From assembly GCA_041739875.1 (NCBI GenBank), contig JBGSNA010000011.1, positions 1 through 64,000 of the forward strand: a DNA stretch of 64,000 nucleotides, given 5' to 3'. Source of the stretch: JBBSJZ01 sp041739875. GTDB taxonomy: Bacteria > Planctomycetota > Planctomycetia > Pirellulales > Pirellulaceae. Every line of letters begins with the position of its first letter. The first letter of the stretch is position 1. The notes below the pieces were generated by a model. The model saw only the letters and a list, made by a program, of their open reading frames with translations. It did not search any database and had not been told where the DNA came from. Positions 25,506 to 33,620 of the stretch are shown here, one piece after another. Position numbers and translations under genes: made by a program.

Positions 25506-27770
25506 TTATTTGGATCGCAAGTGCGTTCGTGTAGCTCGTTCAATGCGCACCGCACAGTCCTTGTAGCTTGGTTGGCGACTGTGAGGATCAAAATGTGATA
25601 AAGTCAAACGATTGACAGTGTCATAATGCATCGGCAAGAAGACTTGGCCGCGGCTCACCGTAGGCGTCAAACAGGCTCGCGCGATCAGCGATCCACGTCG
25701 CGATTGAACGAGTACGTGATCGTTGTGTTGGATTGCAAATTGTGAAGCGTCTTCGGGATGGATCTCGATATAGGCTTCGCTTGGATAAAGTTTATTGAGT
25801 ACAGGACTCTTGCTCGTACGCGTTTGAGTATGCCATTGGCTAACTGTTCCCCGCCCCGTTAATAGCAAGAAGGGATAGTCGGGACATGCCGGTTCCGGTA
25901 CAGGGGATGGAGAGTCGACCATAAGATTTGCTCGGCCATTAGAAGTAGGGAAAGATCCATTTGCGAAAAGACGTCTTTGTTGTTGTGGATCGCATCCACT
26001 TGCCTGGCGAGCGTCGGCGTCACTCCAAGGCCACTGAATCCCACCACAACGATCGAGGTGGGCATAGCTTTCGATACCCGTGATGTCGCAGAACTGGCCA
26101 CGACTCACTTGTTTCATGATTTGAAAAGCGGCTTCGGGCGATTCCCAAGCTTCAAACATCTTGCCGACTCCCCAATATTCGGCGATCGCACGAAAGATTT
26201 GAAAGTCAGCAAGCGATTCGCCTGGCGCTTGCCGTAAACGCTTTAGCACGCTGTAGCGACGCTCGCTATTTATCAGTGTGCCTTCCTTTTCGCCCCATCC
26301 AGCAGCTGGTAAGACCATATCAGCTTGGCGGGCGGTATCGGTCGTCCAGTACATGTCTTGAACAACAAGAAAATCAAGTTTGTCGAGTAAGTGTCTTGCA
26401 TCCTTGTGGTCAATCCAACTATGCGAAGGGTTCGTCGCGATCACCCACAAACCACGAATTTCGCCATCGCGAATTCCTTGGAGAATCCGGTCATACGGCC
26501 AACTTGGTTTCGTAGGAACTTTCGTGATGTCCATTCCCAAAACATCAGCGACTTTTGCCCGATCATCTGCCGAATCAAATTGATGATGTCCGAATAAGTT
26601 CGTGGCATTGCCCCACAGTCGACTGCCCATCGCATTGCACTGGCCCGTGATACTGTTGGCACCGGTACCCGGGCGACCGATGTTGCCCGTAATGAGTGCA
26701 ATGTTGATGATCGCTTGAGCGGCTCGCGTGCCCTCATAACTCTGGTTGATACCCATCGTCCACCACAATGACGCGGCACTCGCCGCGCCAATAGTCCGAG
26801 CCGCTTGCCGAATGGTTTCCGGATTCAAGCCAGTCGTCTCCGCCACCGACTCGGGGGTGTAACTGGCGACATGCTGGACAAGTTCTTGGTAGCCTTGCGT
26901 GTGCTGGTCAACAAAAACCTGATCGACAAAACCTTGTTCAATGATTTGCTGGGTAATGCTGTACAAAAGCGTCAGATCGCTCTTGGGCTGCAATTGCAAA
27001 TGCTGGGTCGCCGCCATCGCTGTCTCGGTGCGACGGGGATCCAAAACGATGATCTCAGGATTGTGAGGATTTCGTAGCACACGTTCCCACATGATGGGGT
27101 GAGCGATACATGGGTTCGCACCAATGAACACGAGGCAATCGGATTGCTCAAAGTCATCGTAAGTATAGGGTGGCGCGTCAAATCCGAAGGACTGTTTGTA
27201 GGCTGTTGCGGCGGTGGCCATGCATTGACGGGTGTTGCTATCCAGATGCTCGATACCCATGCCCATGCGAGTGAGAACCCCAAGCAGAGCCATCTCCTCG
27301 GAGGCGATTTGCCCGGTGCTTAAGACAGCGACGGAGTCATCACCGTAAGTCGCTTGGATACGCTTCAACTCACTTGTAAAGAACTTCAAAGCTTCGTCCC
27401 AACTCGCGGCATGCATTTTCCCATCGGGCCGCCGAATCAGCGGAGTGGTAGCGCGATCGGGAGAGTCCAGGACGCGTAGCGCTTCCCAACCCTTGGGACA
27501 AGCCATACCCAAATTGACGGGATAGTTTGTCTCAGGAGTCAAGCCAATTGCTTCACCGTCGCGAATGTGAATTCGCAGTCCACATCCGGTACTGCAATAG
27601 CCACAAACCATGGTTGTGGTCGAATCTGCCGCGAGCGACTTGTGCGTCATTCCCAGCCCGTGCTTTCCAGGTTCGAGAAGCAATTGCCGTGTCATGGCTC
27701 CATCACGCTGTTGCAAAAACGGCGGCAGCGGTGGAAGTGCATCGTTTGAGGATTTAGGGATAACAGACAT
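25506..27770 (-). CDS. nasA: Assimilatory nitrate reductase catalytic subunit (NasA/NarB type)
   Basis: 754 residues. The N-terminal [4Fe-4S] ligands are C56, C59, C63 and C91 (CGYCSTGC ... ACPKG). Molybdopterin oxidoreductase signatures follow: HLDSNTRQCM (substrate-side Cys), VFIGANPCIAHPI, INQSYEGTRAAQAIINIALI, TGNIGRPGTG and QCNAMGSR, and the C-terminal bis-MGD binding domain with LLLTGRGTVSQWHT. There is no twin-arginine signal, so the enzyme is cytoplasmic as expected for assimilation. The C-terminal BFD extension of proteobacterial NasA is absent. The adjacent iron-sulfur/membrane fusion gene (11 nt away) suggests quinol rather than ferredoxin or NADH as donor. It reduces nitrate to nitrite for NirA. 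Confidence 0.9.
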   Translation of the reverse strand: MSVIPKSSNDALPPLPPFLQQRDGAMTRQLLLEPGKHGLGMTHKSLAADSTTTMVCGYCSTGCGLRIHIRDGEAIGLTPETNYPVNLGMACPKGWEALRVLDSPDRATTPLIRRPDGKMHAASWDEALKFFTSELKRIQATYGDDSVAVLSTGQIASEEMALLGVLTRMGMGIEHLDSNTRQCMATAATAYKQSFGFDAPPYTYDDFEQSDCLVFIGANPCIAHPIMWERVLRNPHNPEIIVLDPRRTETAMAATQHLQLQPKSDLTLLYSITQQIIEQGFVDQVFVDQHTQGYQELVQHVASYTPESVAETTGLNPETIRQAARTIGAASAASLWWTMGINQSYEGTRAAQAIINIALITGNIGRPGTGANSITGQCNAMGSRLWGNATNLFGHHQFDSADDRAKVADVLGMDITKVPTKPSWPYDRILQGIRDGEIRGLWVIATNPSHSWIDHKDARHLLDKLDFLVVQDMYWTTDTARQADMVLPAAGWGEKEGTLINSERRYSVLKRLRQAPGESLADFQIFRAIAEYWGVGKMFEAWESPEAAFQIMKQVSRGQFCDITGIESYAHLDRCGGIQWPWSDADARQASGCDPQQQRRLFANGSFPTSNGRANLMVDSPSPVPEPACPDYPFLLLTGRGTVSQWHTQTRTSKSPVLNKLYPSEAYIEIHPEDASQFAIQHNDHVLVQSRRGSLIARACLTPTVSRGQVFLPMHYDTVNRLTLSHFDPHSRQPSYKDCAVRIERATRTHLRSK

Positions 27771-27780
27771 GATTGGTTTT

Positions 27781-29487
27781 CTACCTCAGTGTTCCTGGCA
27801 TCCGGTCATACACAACGCTTGCGAAGTACAGGTACCGCTCCGCAAACTCGCCCAACACCAGAGCAGCAAACGCGAACCCCAAACAGCCAATCGCAACGCC
27901 CCATGGCATCCCTATGCTCACTGCAAGCAACAGCAGCATTCCGACCGCTGCACAGGTGATCCGTCCCACCAACCAAGCCCGCAATGAACCAAACACAAGT
28001 TTTTGGCTGCGAAGATCAAGTTCATCCGCCATCGCAAAAGAGCTGGGTGCATAGTGCGTTGCAGTTTCAAAAACTAGTTTCGCCGTTATCGCCAGACACG
28101 CGAGGCTCGCACCGGCCACGCAAAGCGTCATCGACGATGCCGTAATGCTGGCCGCGAAAGAAAATCCAGCGAGACCAAGCACCAACATCGATCCTCCAAA
28201 ACGAGTCATCGTACGATGGAACCGCCACAGCCTTCTTTGAGTGGCGATGTAGATCATTCCACTGCAATAGAAGCCCGCCACTCCCGAGACGATTGATAAC
28301 CCGAGTAGCGTTTTCGCAGCCCAGTTTGGCGCCAGTGCCAAAACGAACTCCGGTACATAGTCACTCACCACTGGCAACCACAGCAACGTCACGGCGCCAC
28401 TCAGCAGCGCCATGAATCCGCCAAAGATAACTGCCTCGCGGCTTAGCCAGCTTGTTCCCAACCCTAAAAACACACGCCAAGCTCGTAGCGGTTGCCCCAA
28501 ATGAAGCGGAGCGACATTCATGCCGATTCCGGCAACAATGAAAGCTACTGTGGAAACGAGGCGAGTCACCGTCAGCGGCATGGAATCACCGACTGCCAGG
28601 ACACCTATCGCGATAGATCTCTCGGCGACAATCATTCCGATTGCGGCCTGGGTTGCGACCAGCATCACAGCTAGCGGCCAATGACTTTCGGCAACCGCAT
28701 CCACACGAATGTCTTGCGGGAAACCGTTGTGAAATGCGTTTTGGTTCTTGGTTCGATACGTGGTTGTGGGGCGTGTGATGGAAGAACTTGGAGCCCCCGG
28801 TGCAATACTTGTTCGGGCGTCGTTTGCGAACCGTACATCGAAGAGATCGACAATTTGAATTTTGATCGCTTCATTCGGGCAAGATTGCACACAGGCGGGA
28901 GCTTCGCCCACGCTCAAACGTTGGTGGCACATGTCGCATTTGCGAACGATTCCTAGACGCTCGCTGTACTGTGGCACCTCATAGGGGCACATCATCGTGC
29001 AATACTTGCACCCGATGCATTGATCATCGAGATGGCGAACGATCCCGGTTACTTCGTCCTTGATGTAAGCCTTGACTGGACATCCATTCAAACAACCTGG
29101 GTCTTCACAGTGGTGGCATGCAGTCGTGACATGTTGGATGGTGTCTTCACCAAACAGCAGCCCCACACTTCGCCACGCTTCATGTTCATCAAGTCCATTG
29201 AGCGTATGACAGGCAACCACACAGGCTTTGCAGCCACTGCACGAATCCAAATCCACCTCGAATGCGAATTGCTGATTCGGTCCCGGCGACGTGGCTGGCA
29301 TGAGTTCGCGATAATAACGTTCTTGCGCTGGCCATTCTTGAGTTGGCCGTTCTTGAGTTGACTCATGACTGAGTTCCGCGTCATGCGTTCGGCTAAACCT
29401 TTCAACGGCAGTAAGCGATTGCTGTTCGCGCAGTAAAGCCGCGACGATATCGCGTTCTTTCTCGACGATGGGTAGCAATGCGGACAT
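27781..29487 (-). CDS. DmsB-DmsC-like fusion: four [4Fe-4S] clusters plus membrane anchor
   Basis: 568 residues from the ATG at 29487; a TTG five codons upstream is the alternative. Residues about 65-215 contain a DmsB/NrfC-type ferredoxin unit with CSGCKACVVAC, CHHCEDPGCLNGC, CIGCKYCTMMC and CDMC...CVQSC, giving four clusters. From about 265 on, eight or so hydrophobic helices match the DmsC anchor. DmsB and DmsC are normally separate proteins. Next to nasA, the fusion would pass electrons from menaquinol to the molybdoenzyme. The N-terminal linker has a 15-bp tandem repeat coding for QEWPA/QERPT-like units. It follows the GAF-like gene by 48 nt. Confidence 0.83.
   Translation of the reverse strand: MSALLPIVEKERDIVAALLREQQSLTAVERFSRTHDAELSHESTQERPTQEWPAQERYYRELMPATSPGPNQQFAFEVDLDSCSGCKACVVACHTLNGLDEHEAWRSVGLLFGEDTIQHVTTACHHCEDPGCLNGCPVKAYIKDEVTGIVRHLDDQCIGCKYCTMMCPYEVPQYSERLGIVRKCDMCHQRLSVGEAPACVQSCPNEAIKIQIVDLFDVRFANDARTSIAPGAPSSSITRPTTTYRTKNQNAFHNGFPQDIRVDAVAESHWPLAVMLVATQAAIGMIVAERSIAIGVLAVGDSMPLTVTRLVSTVAFIVAGIGMNVAPLHLGQPLRAWRVFLGLGTSWLSREAVIFGGFMALLSGAVTLLWLPVVSDYVPEFVLALAPNWAAKTLLGLSIVSGVAGFYCSGMIYIATQRRLWRFHRTMTRFGGSMLVLGLAGFSFAASITASSMTLCVAGASLACLAITAKLVFETATHYAPSSFAMADELDLRSQKLVFGSLRAWLVGRITCAAVGMLLLLAVSIGMPWGVAIGCLGFAFAALVLGEFAERYLYFASVVYDRMPGTLR
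29314..29358. repeat. Three 15-bp tandem units inside the DmsB-DmsC fusion gene
   Basis: Units TGGCCATTCTTGAGT (29329-29343) and TGGCCGTTCTTGAGT (29344-29358) differ at one base; a degraded third unit lies at 29314-29328. They encode a short polar linker before the first ferredoxin cluster and do not disturb the frame. Confidence 0.75.
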
Positions 29488-29535
29488 TTGACTCAATTTC
29501 AAAACAATCAGAAAACAGAAACAACGTTTAACGAA

Positions 29536-30363
29536 CTAGAATCGCAGCGCCAACACACCACGAGGCTTCCCACCGACAAATGTTGGAATCGCAACACTCG
29601 CTCCATTGCTCTCACTCAAGTGCCATGATGCTTCACGCGATTCCATGCTTTGACGCAGCCAAGCAAGTTCCGCAGAGAAACGTGAACGCAGGTTTGAATC
29701 TTCGATATTTCCAGACCCACTCGCGGCATCGCCCGGAAGCGCAAGCGAAGCTCCATCCACGACCCAAGACTGCATGCCGCGAGCAATCGGCATGTCGCTG
29801 GAGTTGATCAGCACAACCGTTGCAATGAATTCGTCGCCGGATATTGGGATACCGACAGCACTCTCGAGCGATTCGGCGGATGCTCCCGCAGCTCGCAAAA
29901 AGCCCGGATGATTAGGCAAGTTCTTGTGAATGACTGAGTAGCCACGTTCCCAAGCTTGTCCCGGCAACCCCATGCCGCGTTCGAACCGCACAAAGGAGCT
30001 GACGTTATGGAAGCGTTCCAATGCGCCGAAGTATCCATCAACTAAACCAAGTTCAGCGTAGCGACCAACAGGTTTCCAAATTTCCAACACGCCGAACGAC
30101 TTCGACGGGCGCAGTACCAACACAATCACCGACGTGCACTTTGGACCACAAATCACGGGTATAGCGATCGCAGCTGCGACGTTATCTGGGAGTGCATCCG
30201 AAGACGCTAAACAAGGAAATTGATTTTCCGCTGCCTCACTTGCAAGGATCATAAACGTGGTGCCAGTATCCGAAATGGAACTCAGCGATCCAGACTCATT
30301 GACGCGGTAAACCTCGACGTTCGAAACAAGGGTCTCAGCGAACCTATCGATGCTGGTGTCCAT
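29536..30363 (-). CDS. GAF-like domain protein inside the nitrate run
   Basis: 275 residues from the ATG at 30363, chosen because the longer reading overlaps the upstream ATPase gene and adds only basic, unstructured residues. The central part has a GAF-like order of strands and helices with GMGLPGQAWERGYSVIHKNL, a stretch common in GAF domains, followed by SAVGIPI. A weaker partial copy occupies about 30-110 (AIAIPVICG...SVIVLVL) and another short one ends the protein (SVAIPTFVGGKPRGVLAL). No output domain, DNA-binding helix or membrane segment is seen. A sensor of nitrate, nitrite, NO or redox state for this operon is inferred from position only. Confidence 0.6.
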   Translation of the reverse strand: MDTSIDRFAETLVSNVEVYRVNESGSLSSISDTGTTFMILASEAAENQFPCLASSDALPDNVAAAIAIPVICGPKCTSVIVLVLRPSKSFGVLEIWKPVGRYAELGLVDGYFGALERFHNVSSFVRFERGMGLPGQAWERGYSVIHKNLPNHPGFLRAAGASAESLESAVGIPISGDEFIATVVLINSSDMPIARGMQSWVVDGASLALPGDAASGSGNIEDSNLRSRFSAELAWLRQSMESREASWHLSESNGASVAIPTFVGGKPRGVLALRF

Positions 30364-30403
30364 GGTGATTATCGGATCGCCAAGAGGGCTGTTTTCAGCT
30401 TGC

Positions 30404-31264
30404 TCAGTTTGATGTGGCAACTTCGGAATCCTCCTTGACCGCAATCGTTTGCTGGGCGCTGAACTTCTCGATATCGCGATGCAACTTCTTGTGATCTTGG
30501 TCTTCAAGAAACTCAATCATGCGACTTCGGAACTCGTAGTACTCTGGGTGATCAAGAACTTCAGCACGCAATCTGGGGCGATCAAAAGGCATGTTGAAAA
30601 TTGCACCAACGCGAGCGCGAGGTCCGTTGGTCATCATCACCACGCGATCGCTCATGAAGAGAGCCTCGTCGACATCGTGCGTGATCATCAATGTCGTGAC
30701 TTTGTCTTTCACCAGAATCTCTAGCAAGATTTCTTGCAACTCCATTCGTGTTAGCGAATCGAGCATCCCGAACGGCTCGTCGAGTAGCAACATTTTTGGC
30801 TTGAGGGCGAAAGCTCGGGCGATTCCAACGCGTTGCTGCATTCCCTGGCTCAATGCACTGGCCCGTTTGTTCAAGCTAGACCCAAGTCCAACGAGTGACA
30901 GATAGTAACCAGCGATATCTCGACGCTGGGCCCTTGTACCATGCGGGTAGACTTGATCGACACCAAGCAGCACATTCTCGAGTGCCGTCATCCAAGGCAT
31001 TAAACAGGGTGACTGAAAAACAATGCCGCGATCTGGTCCAGGTCCATCTATTTCGCGACCGGCAACAACGATTCCACCTGTCGAGATAGGATTCAGACCT
31101 GCAGCCATCATCAACACAGTACTCTTGCCGCAACCCGAATGGCCGAGCAAGCAAATGTATTCACCTTGAGTCATATTGAGGTTGAAATCCTCAACGATGA
31201 CGACGGGCCCATTTTTCGTATCGTACGTTTTGCCGAGGCGAAACATTTCGACGTATCCAGCCAT
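30404..31264 (-). CDS. Nitrate/sulfonate-type ABC transporter ATPase (NrtC/NrtD-like)
   Basis: 286 residues. Walker A is GHSGCGKST near residue 42-50, the signature is LSQGMQQRVGIARA, Walker B is MLLLDEPFGMLD and the switch His lies in MITHDVDEAL. The family is the NrtD/SsuB/TauB group. The C-terminal 40 residues (about 245-286) are charged and helical beyond the core fold; they do not include the NrtA-like solute-binding domain fused to cyanobacterial NrtC. It probably forms a heterodimer with the ATPase encoded just upstream. Gene spacing is 62 nt to the upstream gene. Confidence 0.85.
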   Translation of the reverse strand: MAGYVEMFRLGKTYDTKNGPVVIVEDFNLNMTQGEYICLLGHSGCGKSTVLMMAAGLNPISTGGIVVAGREIDGPGPDRGIVFQSPCLMPWMTALENVLLGVDQVYPHGTRAQRRDIAGYYLSLVGLGSSLNKRASALSQGMQQRVGIARAFALKPKMLLLDEPFGMLDSLTRMELQEILLEILVKDKVTTLMITHDVDEALFMSDRVVMMTNGPRARVGAIFNMPFDRPRLRAEVLDHPEYYEFRSRMIEFLEDQDHKKLHRDIEKFSAQQTIAVKEDSEVATSN

Positions 31265-31326
31265 TCTGTTTGCCTTTTTTATGAGTGTTGGTTGATGGGA
31301 ATTTCGAGTGTCAGCATCGGGTCAAT

Positions 31327-32259
31327 TCAAGATGCTTTGGAGTGGCCACGTAATTCGACTGGTTTCAAATCAGGCAACGCGAAGACGGGCGCAGTGGATT
31401 GAGAAGCTTCATCGTCTCTCGATTTTTTGCGAACAGCGACAAGGTAATTGGTGACGGCGCGGCGCAGATTCTTGAAGGTGCTGTTGTGATTGAGGGAAGT
31501 TCGATTTCTCGGTCGCTCCAAATCCACGGCAAACGTCGGACCAAGCGAAGCATTCGGGCCGGGGTTCAAAGGCACAATTCGATCGGCGACTAGAATGGCT
31601 TCATCCACATCGTTGGTAATCATCACACAAGTTTGCCGTTCTTCTTCCCAAATCCTGAGGATTTCATCTTGCAACTGTGCCCGCGTCAGTGCGTCGAGCG
31701 CGGAAAGTGGTTCATCCAACAACAACACCTTCGGCTTCATCGCAAGCGTGCGTGCGAGCGAAGTTCGCTGGCGCATACCGCCGGACAATTCGTGCGGACG
31801 GCGATGTGCGGCATGCGACAAGCCCACCATCTCAATGAACTTTTCAACATGGTCACGTCGCTCGCCCCGCTGCCAACCAGCGAATACCGTGTCCACGGAG
31901 AGGGCAATGTTACCGCGAACCGTAAGCCATGGGAGCAACGAATAGTTTTGAAACACCAAGCCACGCCCGGGATCGGGGCCTGTGATGGGCTCGCCTTCCA
32001 TCAGGATCACACCCTTGTCCGGCAACAGCAGCCCAGCGAGCAATTGCATGAACGTCGTCTTGCCGCTGCCACTGAATCCGCACACCGCAAGAAATTCTCC
32101 CTCACGAACGTTGAGGTTGATGTTGTTCAAGACGTCCGTGCGAGTCACACCCGTTCCGTATCCCTTGACCACACCTCGCATCTCGATGATGGGCAATGGT
32201 CGCGCAGTGGGTTTGGCGACGTTTGACAGCTCCGTTTCGTGTTCCGTCGAGATTGTCAT
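31327..32259 (-). CDS. nrtD: Nitrate-type ABC transporter ATPase (NrtD-like)
   Basis: 310 residues from the ATG at 32259, preceded by TAAGGA at good spacing; an ATG nine codons upstream lies inside the permease gene. Walker A GFSGSGKTT, signature LSGGMRQRTSLARTLA, Walker B VLLLDEPLSALD and MITNDVDEAI are visible; in the last, Asn replaces the usual switch His (ITHD). This loss suggests a degenerate catalytic site in one half of a heterodimeric pair with the ATPase at 30404-31264. The C-terminus has about 50 additional polar residues. Position supports nitrate uptake. Confidence 0.85.
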   Translation of the reverse strand: MTISTEHETELSNVAKPTARPLPIIEMRGVVKGYGTGVTRTDVLNNINLNVREGEFLAVCGFSGSGKTTFMQLLAGLLLPDKGVILMEGEPITGPDPGRGLVFQNYSLLPWLTVRGNIALSVDTVFAGWQRGERRDHVEKFIEMVGLSHAAHRRPHELSGGMRQRTSLARTLAMKPKVLLLDEPLSALDALTRAQLQDEILRIWEEERQTCVMITNDVDEAILVADRIVPLNPGPNASLGPTFAVDLERPRNRTSLNHNSTFKNLRRAVTNYLVAVRKKSRDDEASQSTAPVFALPDLKPVELRGHSKAS

Positions 32260-32269
32260 TTCGAGTTCC

Positions 32270-33382
32270 TTAGGCTGGGGCTGCATTGTCGAAGCTGACC
32301 AAATTTCGAAGACAAATCATCAAGCGATCCAGCAGCAATCCAATCAATCCGATCACGATGACGCTAAACGCAATGCGGGCATAAGTCATGTTGCTTCCGT
32401 TTTGAAACTCGTCCCAAACGAACTTTCCGAGGCCCGGATTCTGAGCCAACATATCGGCAGCAATGAGCACCATCCAACCAACACCAAGACTGATTCGCAT
32501 CCCGGCAAACATGAGCGGCAAACTGGCTGGGAGAATGATTTTGAACAATCGTTGCCGCCACGATAGTTTCAACACACGCGCAACATTGAGATAGTCTTTG
32601 TCGACGCTAGCCACACCGAGAGTTGTATTGACGAGTGTCGGCCAAAGCGAACACATCGTGACCGTTGTCGCAGAAATCAAAAACGACTTTTGAAAGAATG
32701 TTTCACCCGATGATCCCGAGTAGTACCACATGATCACGATAAACGAGAGCGGCAACCAAGCCAGTGGGCTGACCGGCTTGAACAACTGGATAAAAGGGTT
32801 CATTGCTGCATTGAACCAGGGGCTAACGCCGCACAAAACTCCAAGCGGTACGGCGATCAAAGTTGCTAGCGCGAAACCAAAAAATACGGTTTTGACACTC
32901 GTGAAAATCTGGTCAACGAACGTTGGTGCACTCGACGGCGTGTAGTTCGCGGACTGAACCGCTTTGCTCTTGAGTACAGCGACATTCGCCAAAAGCGTTT
33001 CTTTCTCCTTGCCCATCGCAGTCGCCGCTTGCGTTTCGACTTGCTTCGCCTTGAACATCAACTCCTTTGCTTCGTCGAGCTTTTCAAGTTTTCGATCACG
33101 GTCCGCTTGCCGCTGGGCAGAGTGCATCACAAACAGTTGCTTACCGGCTTCCCAGGTCGACGTGGGGCTTGGAAGCTTGGCGCTATCGGTCACCACTTTG
33201 TTGGACGCGACCGACCACATCCCAATGAACAGGAGGATTGCTGCGCTCGGCAACAAGATGAATTTCGCAATGCCAATGAACTGTTCTTTCGGATCCTCAC
33301 CCGCTGCGAGCCGAACAAAGGGTTCAAGTATAGGCAGTCCTGTGACTTCACAGAAACGCAGAGCTTTACCACGCCAGTTCAT
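32270..33382 (-). CDS. nrtB: Nitrate ABC transporter permease with periplasmic helical insert (NrtB-like)
   Basis: 370 residues, about 90 longer than typical NrtB/SsuC permeases. The first membrane helix (about 38-58) is followed by a polar segment (about 64-150) rich in K, E, A and Q that looks helical, before the standard permease core resumes with VFFGFALATLIAVPLGVLCG. The EAA loop (VARVLKLSWRQRLFKIILP) contacts the ATPases. The core has the usual five or six helices. The insert should face the periplasm and could interact with the lipoprotein NrtA. The gene is 238 nt downstream of nrtA, a gap that holds a possible stem-loop. Confidence 0.87.
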   Translation of the reverse strand: MNWRGKALRFCEVTGLPILEPFVRLAAGEDPKEQFIGIAKFILLPSAAILLFIGMWSVASNKVVTDSAKLPSPTSTWEAGKQLFVMHSAQRQADRDRKLEKLDEAKELMFKAKQVETQAATAMGKEKETLLANVAVLKSKAVQSANYTPSSAPTFVDQIFTSVKTVFFGFALATLIAVPLGVLCGVSPWFNAAMNPFIQLFKPVSPLAWLPLSFIVIMWYYSGSSGETFFQKSFLISATTVTMCSLWPTLVNTTLGVASVDKDYLNVARVLKLSWRQRLFKIILPASLPLMFAGMRISLGVGWMVLIAADMLAQNPGLGKFVWDEFQNGSNMTYARIAFSVIVIGLIGLLLDRLMICLRNLVSFDNAAPA

Positions 33383-33523
33383 AAGCTTTCTTTCATTTCA
33401 AAATCATTCCCGTCGTCGAGATTGCCACTTGCAGCGACATGAGGCGTCACCTGTAAAACCACTTCAGTGCGTCAGCCTTTGCTCACGCGACTTCCAATCT
33501 TCGTTCCACGGCCGGGCCGGACG

Positions 33524-33543
33524 TTGGGGCACCGGATCCCCAA
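33524..33543 (-). promoter_or_regulatory. Stem-loop between nrtA and nrtB
   Basis: TTGGGG at 33524-33529 pairs with CCCCAA at 33538-33543 across an 8-nt loop; a GGCCGGGCCGG stretch sits beside it. Located in the only long gap inside the transporter genes, it may slow decay or lower expression of the genes after the binding-protein gene. No U-run follows, so a full terminator is unlikely. Confidence 0.35.
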
Positions 33544-33620
33544 ACATCCGACCCGTCATGCCGTTTCCACAACACCACAACTAAAGGCGGCTAGCTGTGT
33601 GCTGTCTCGAAAAAACGTCC

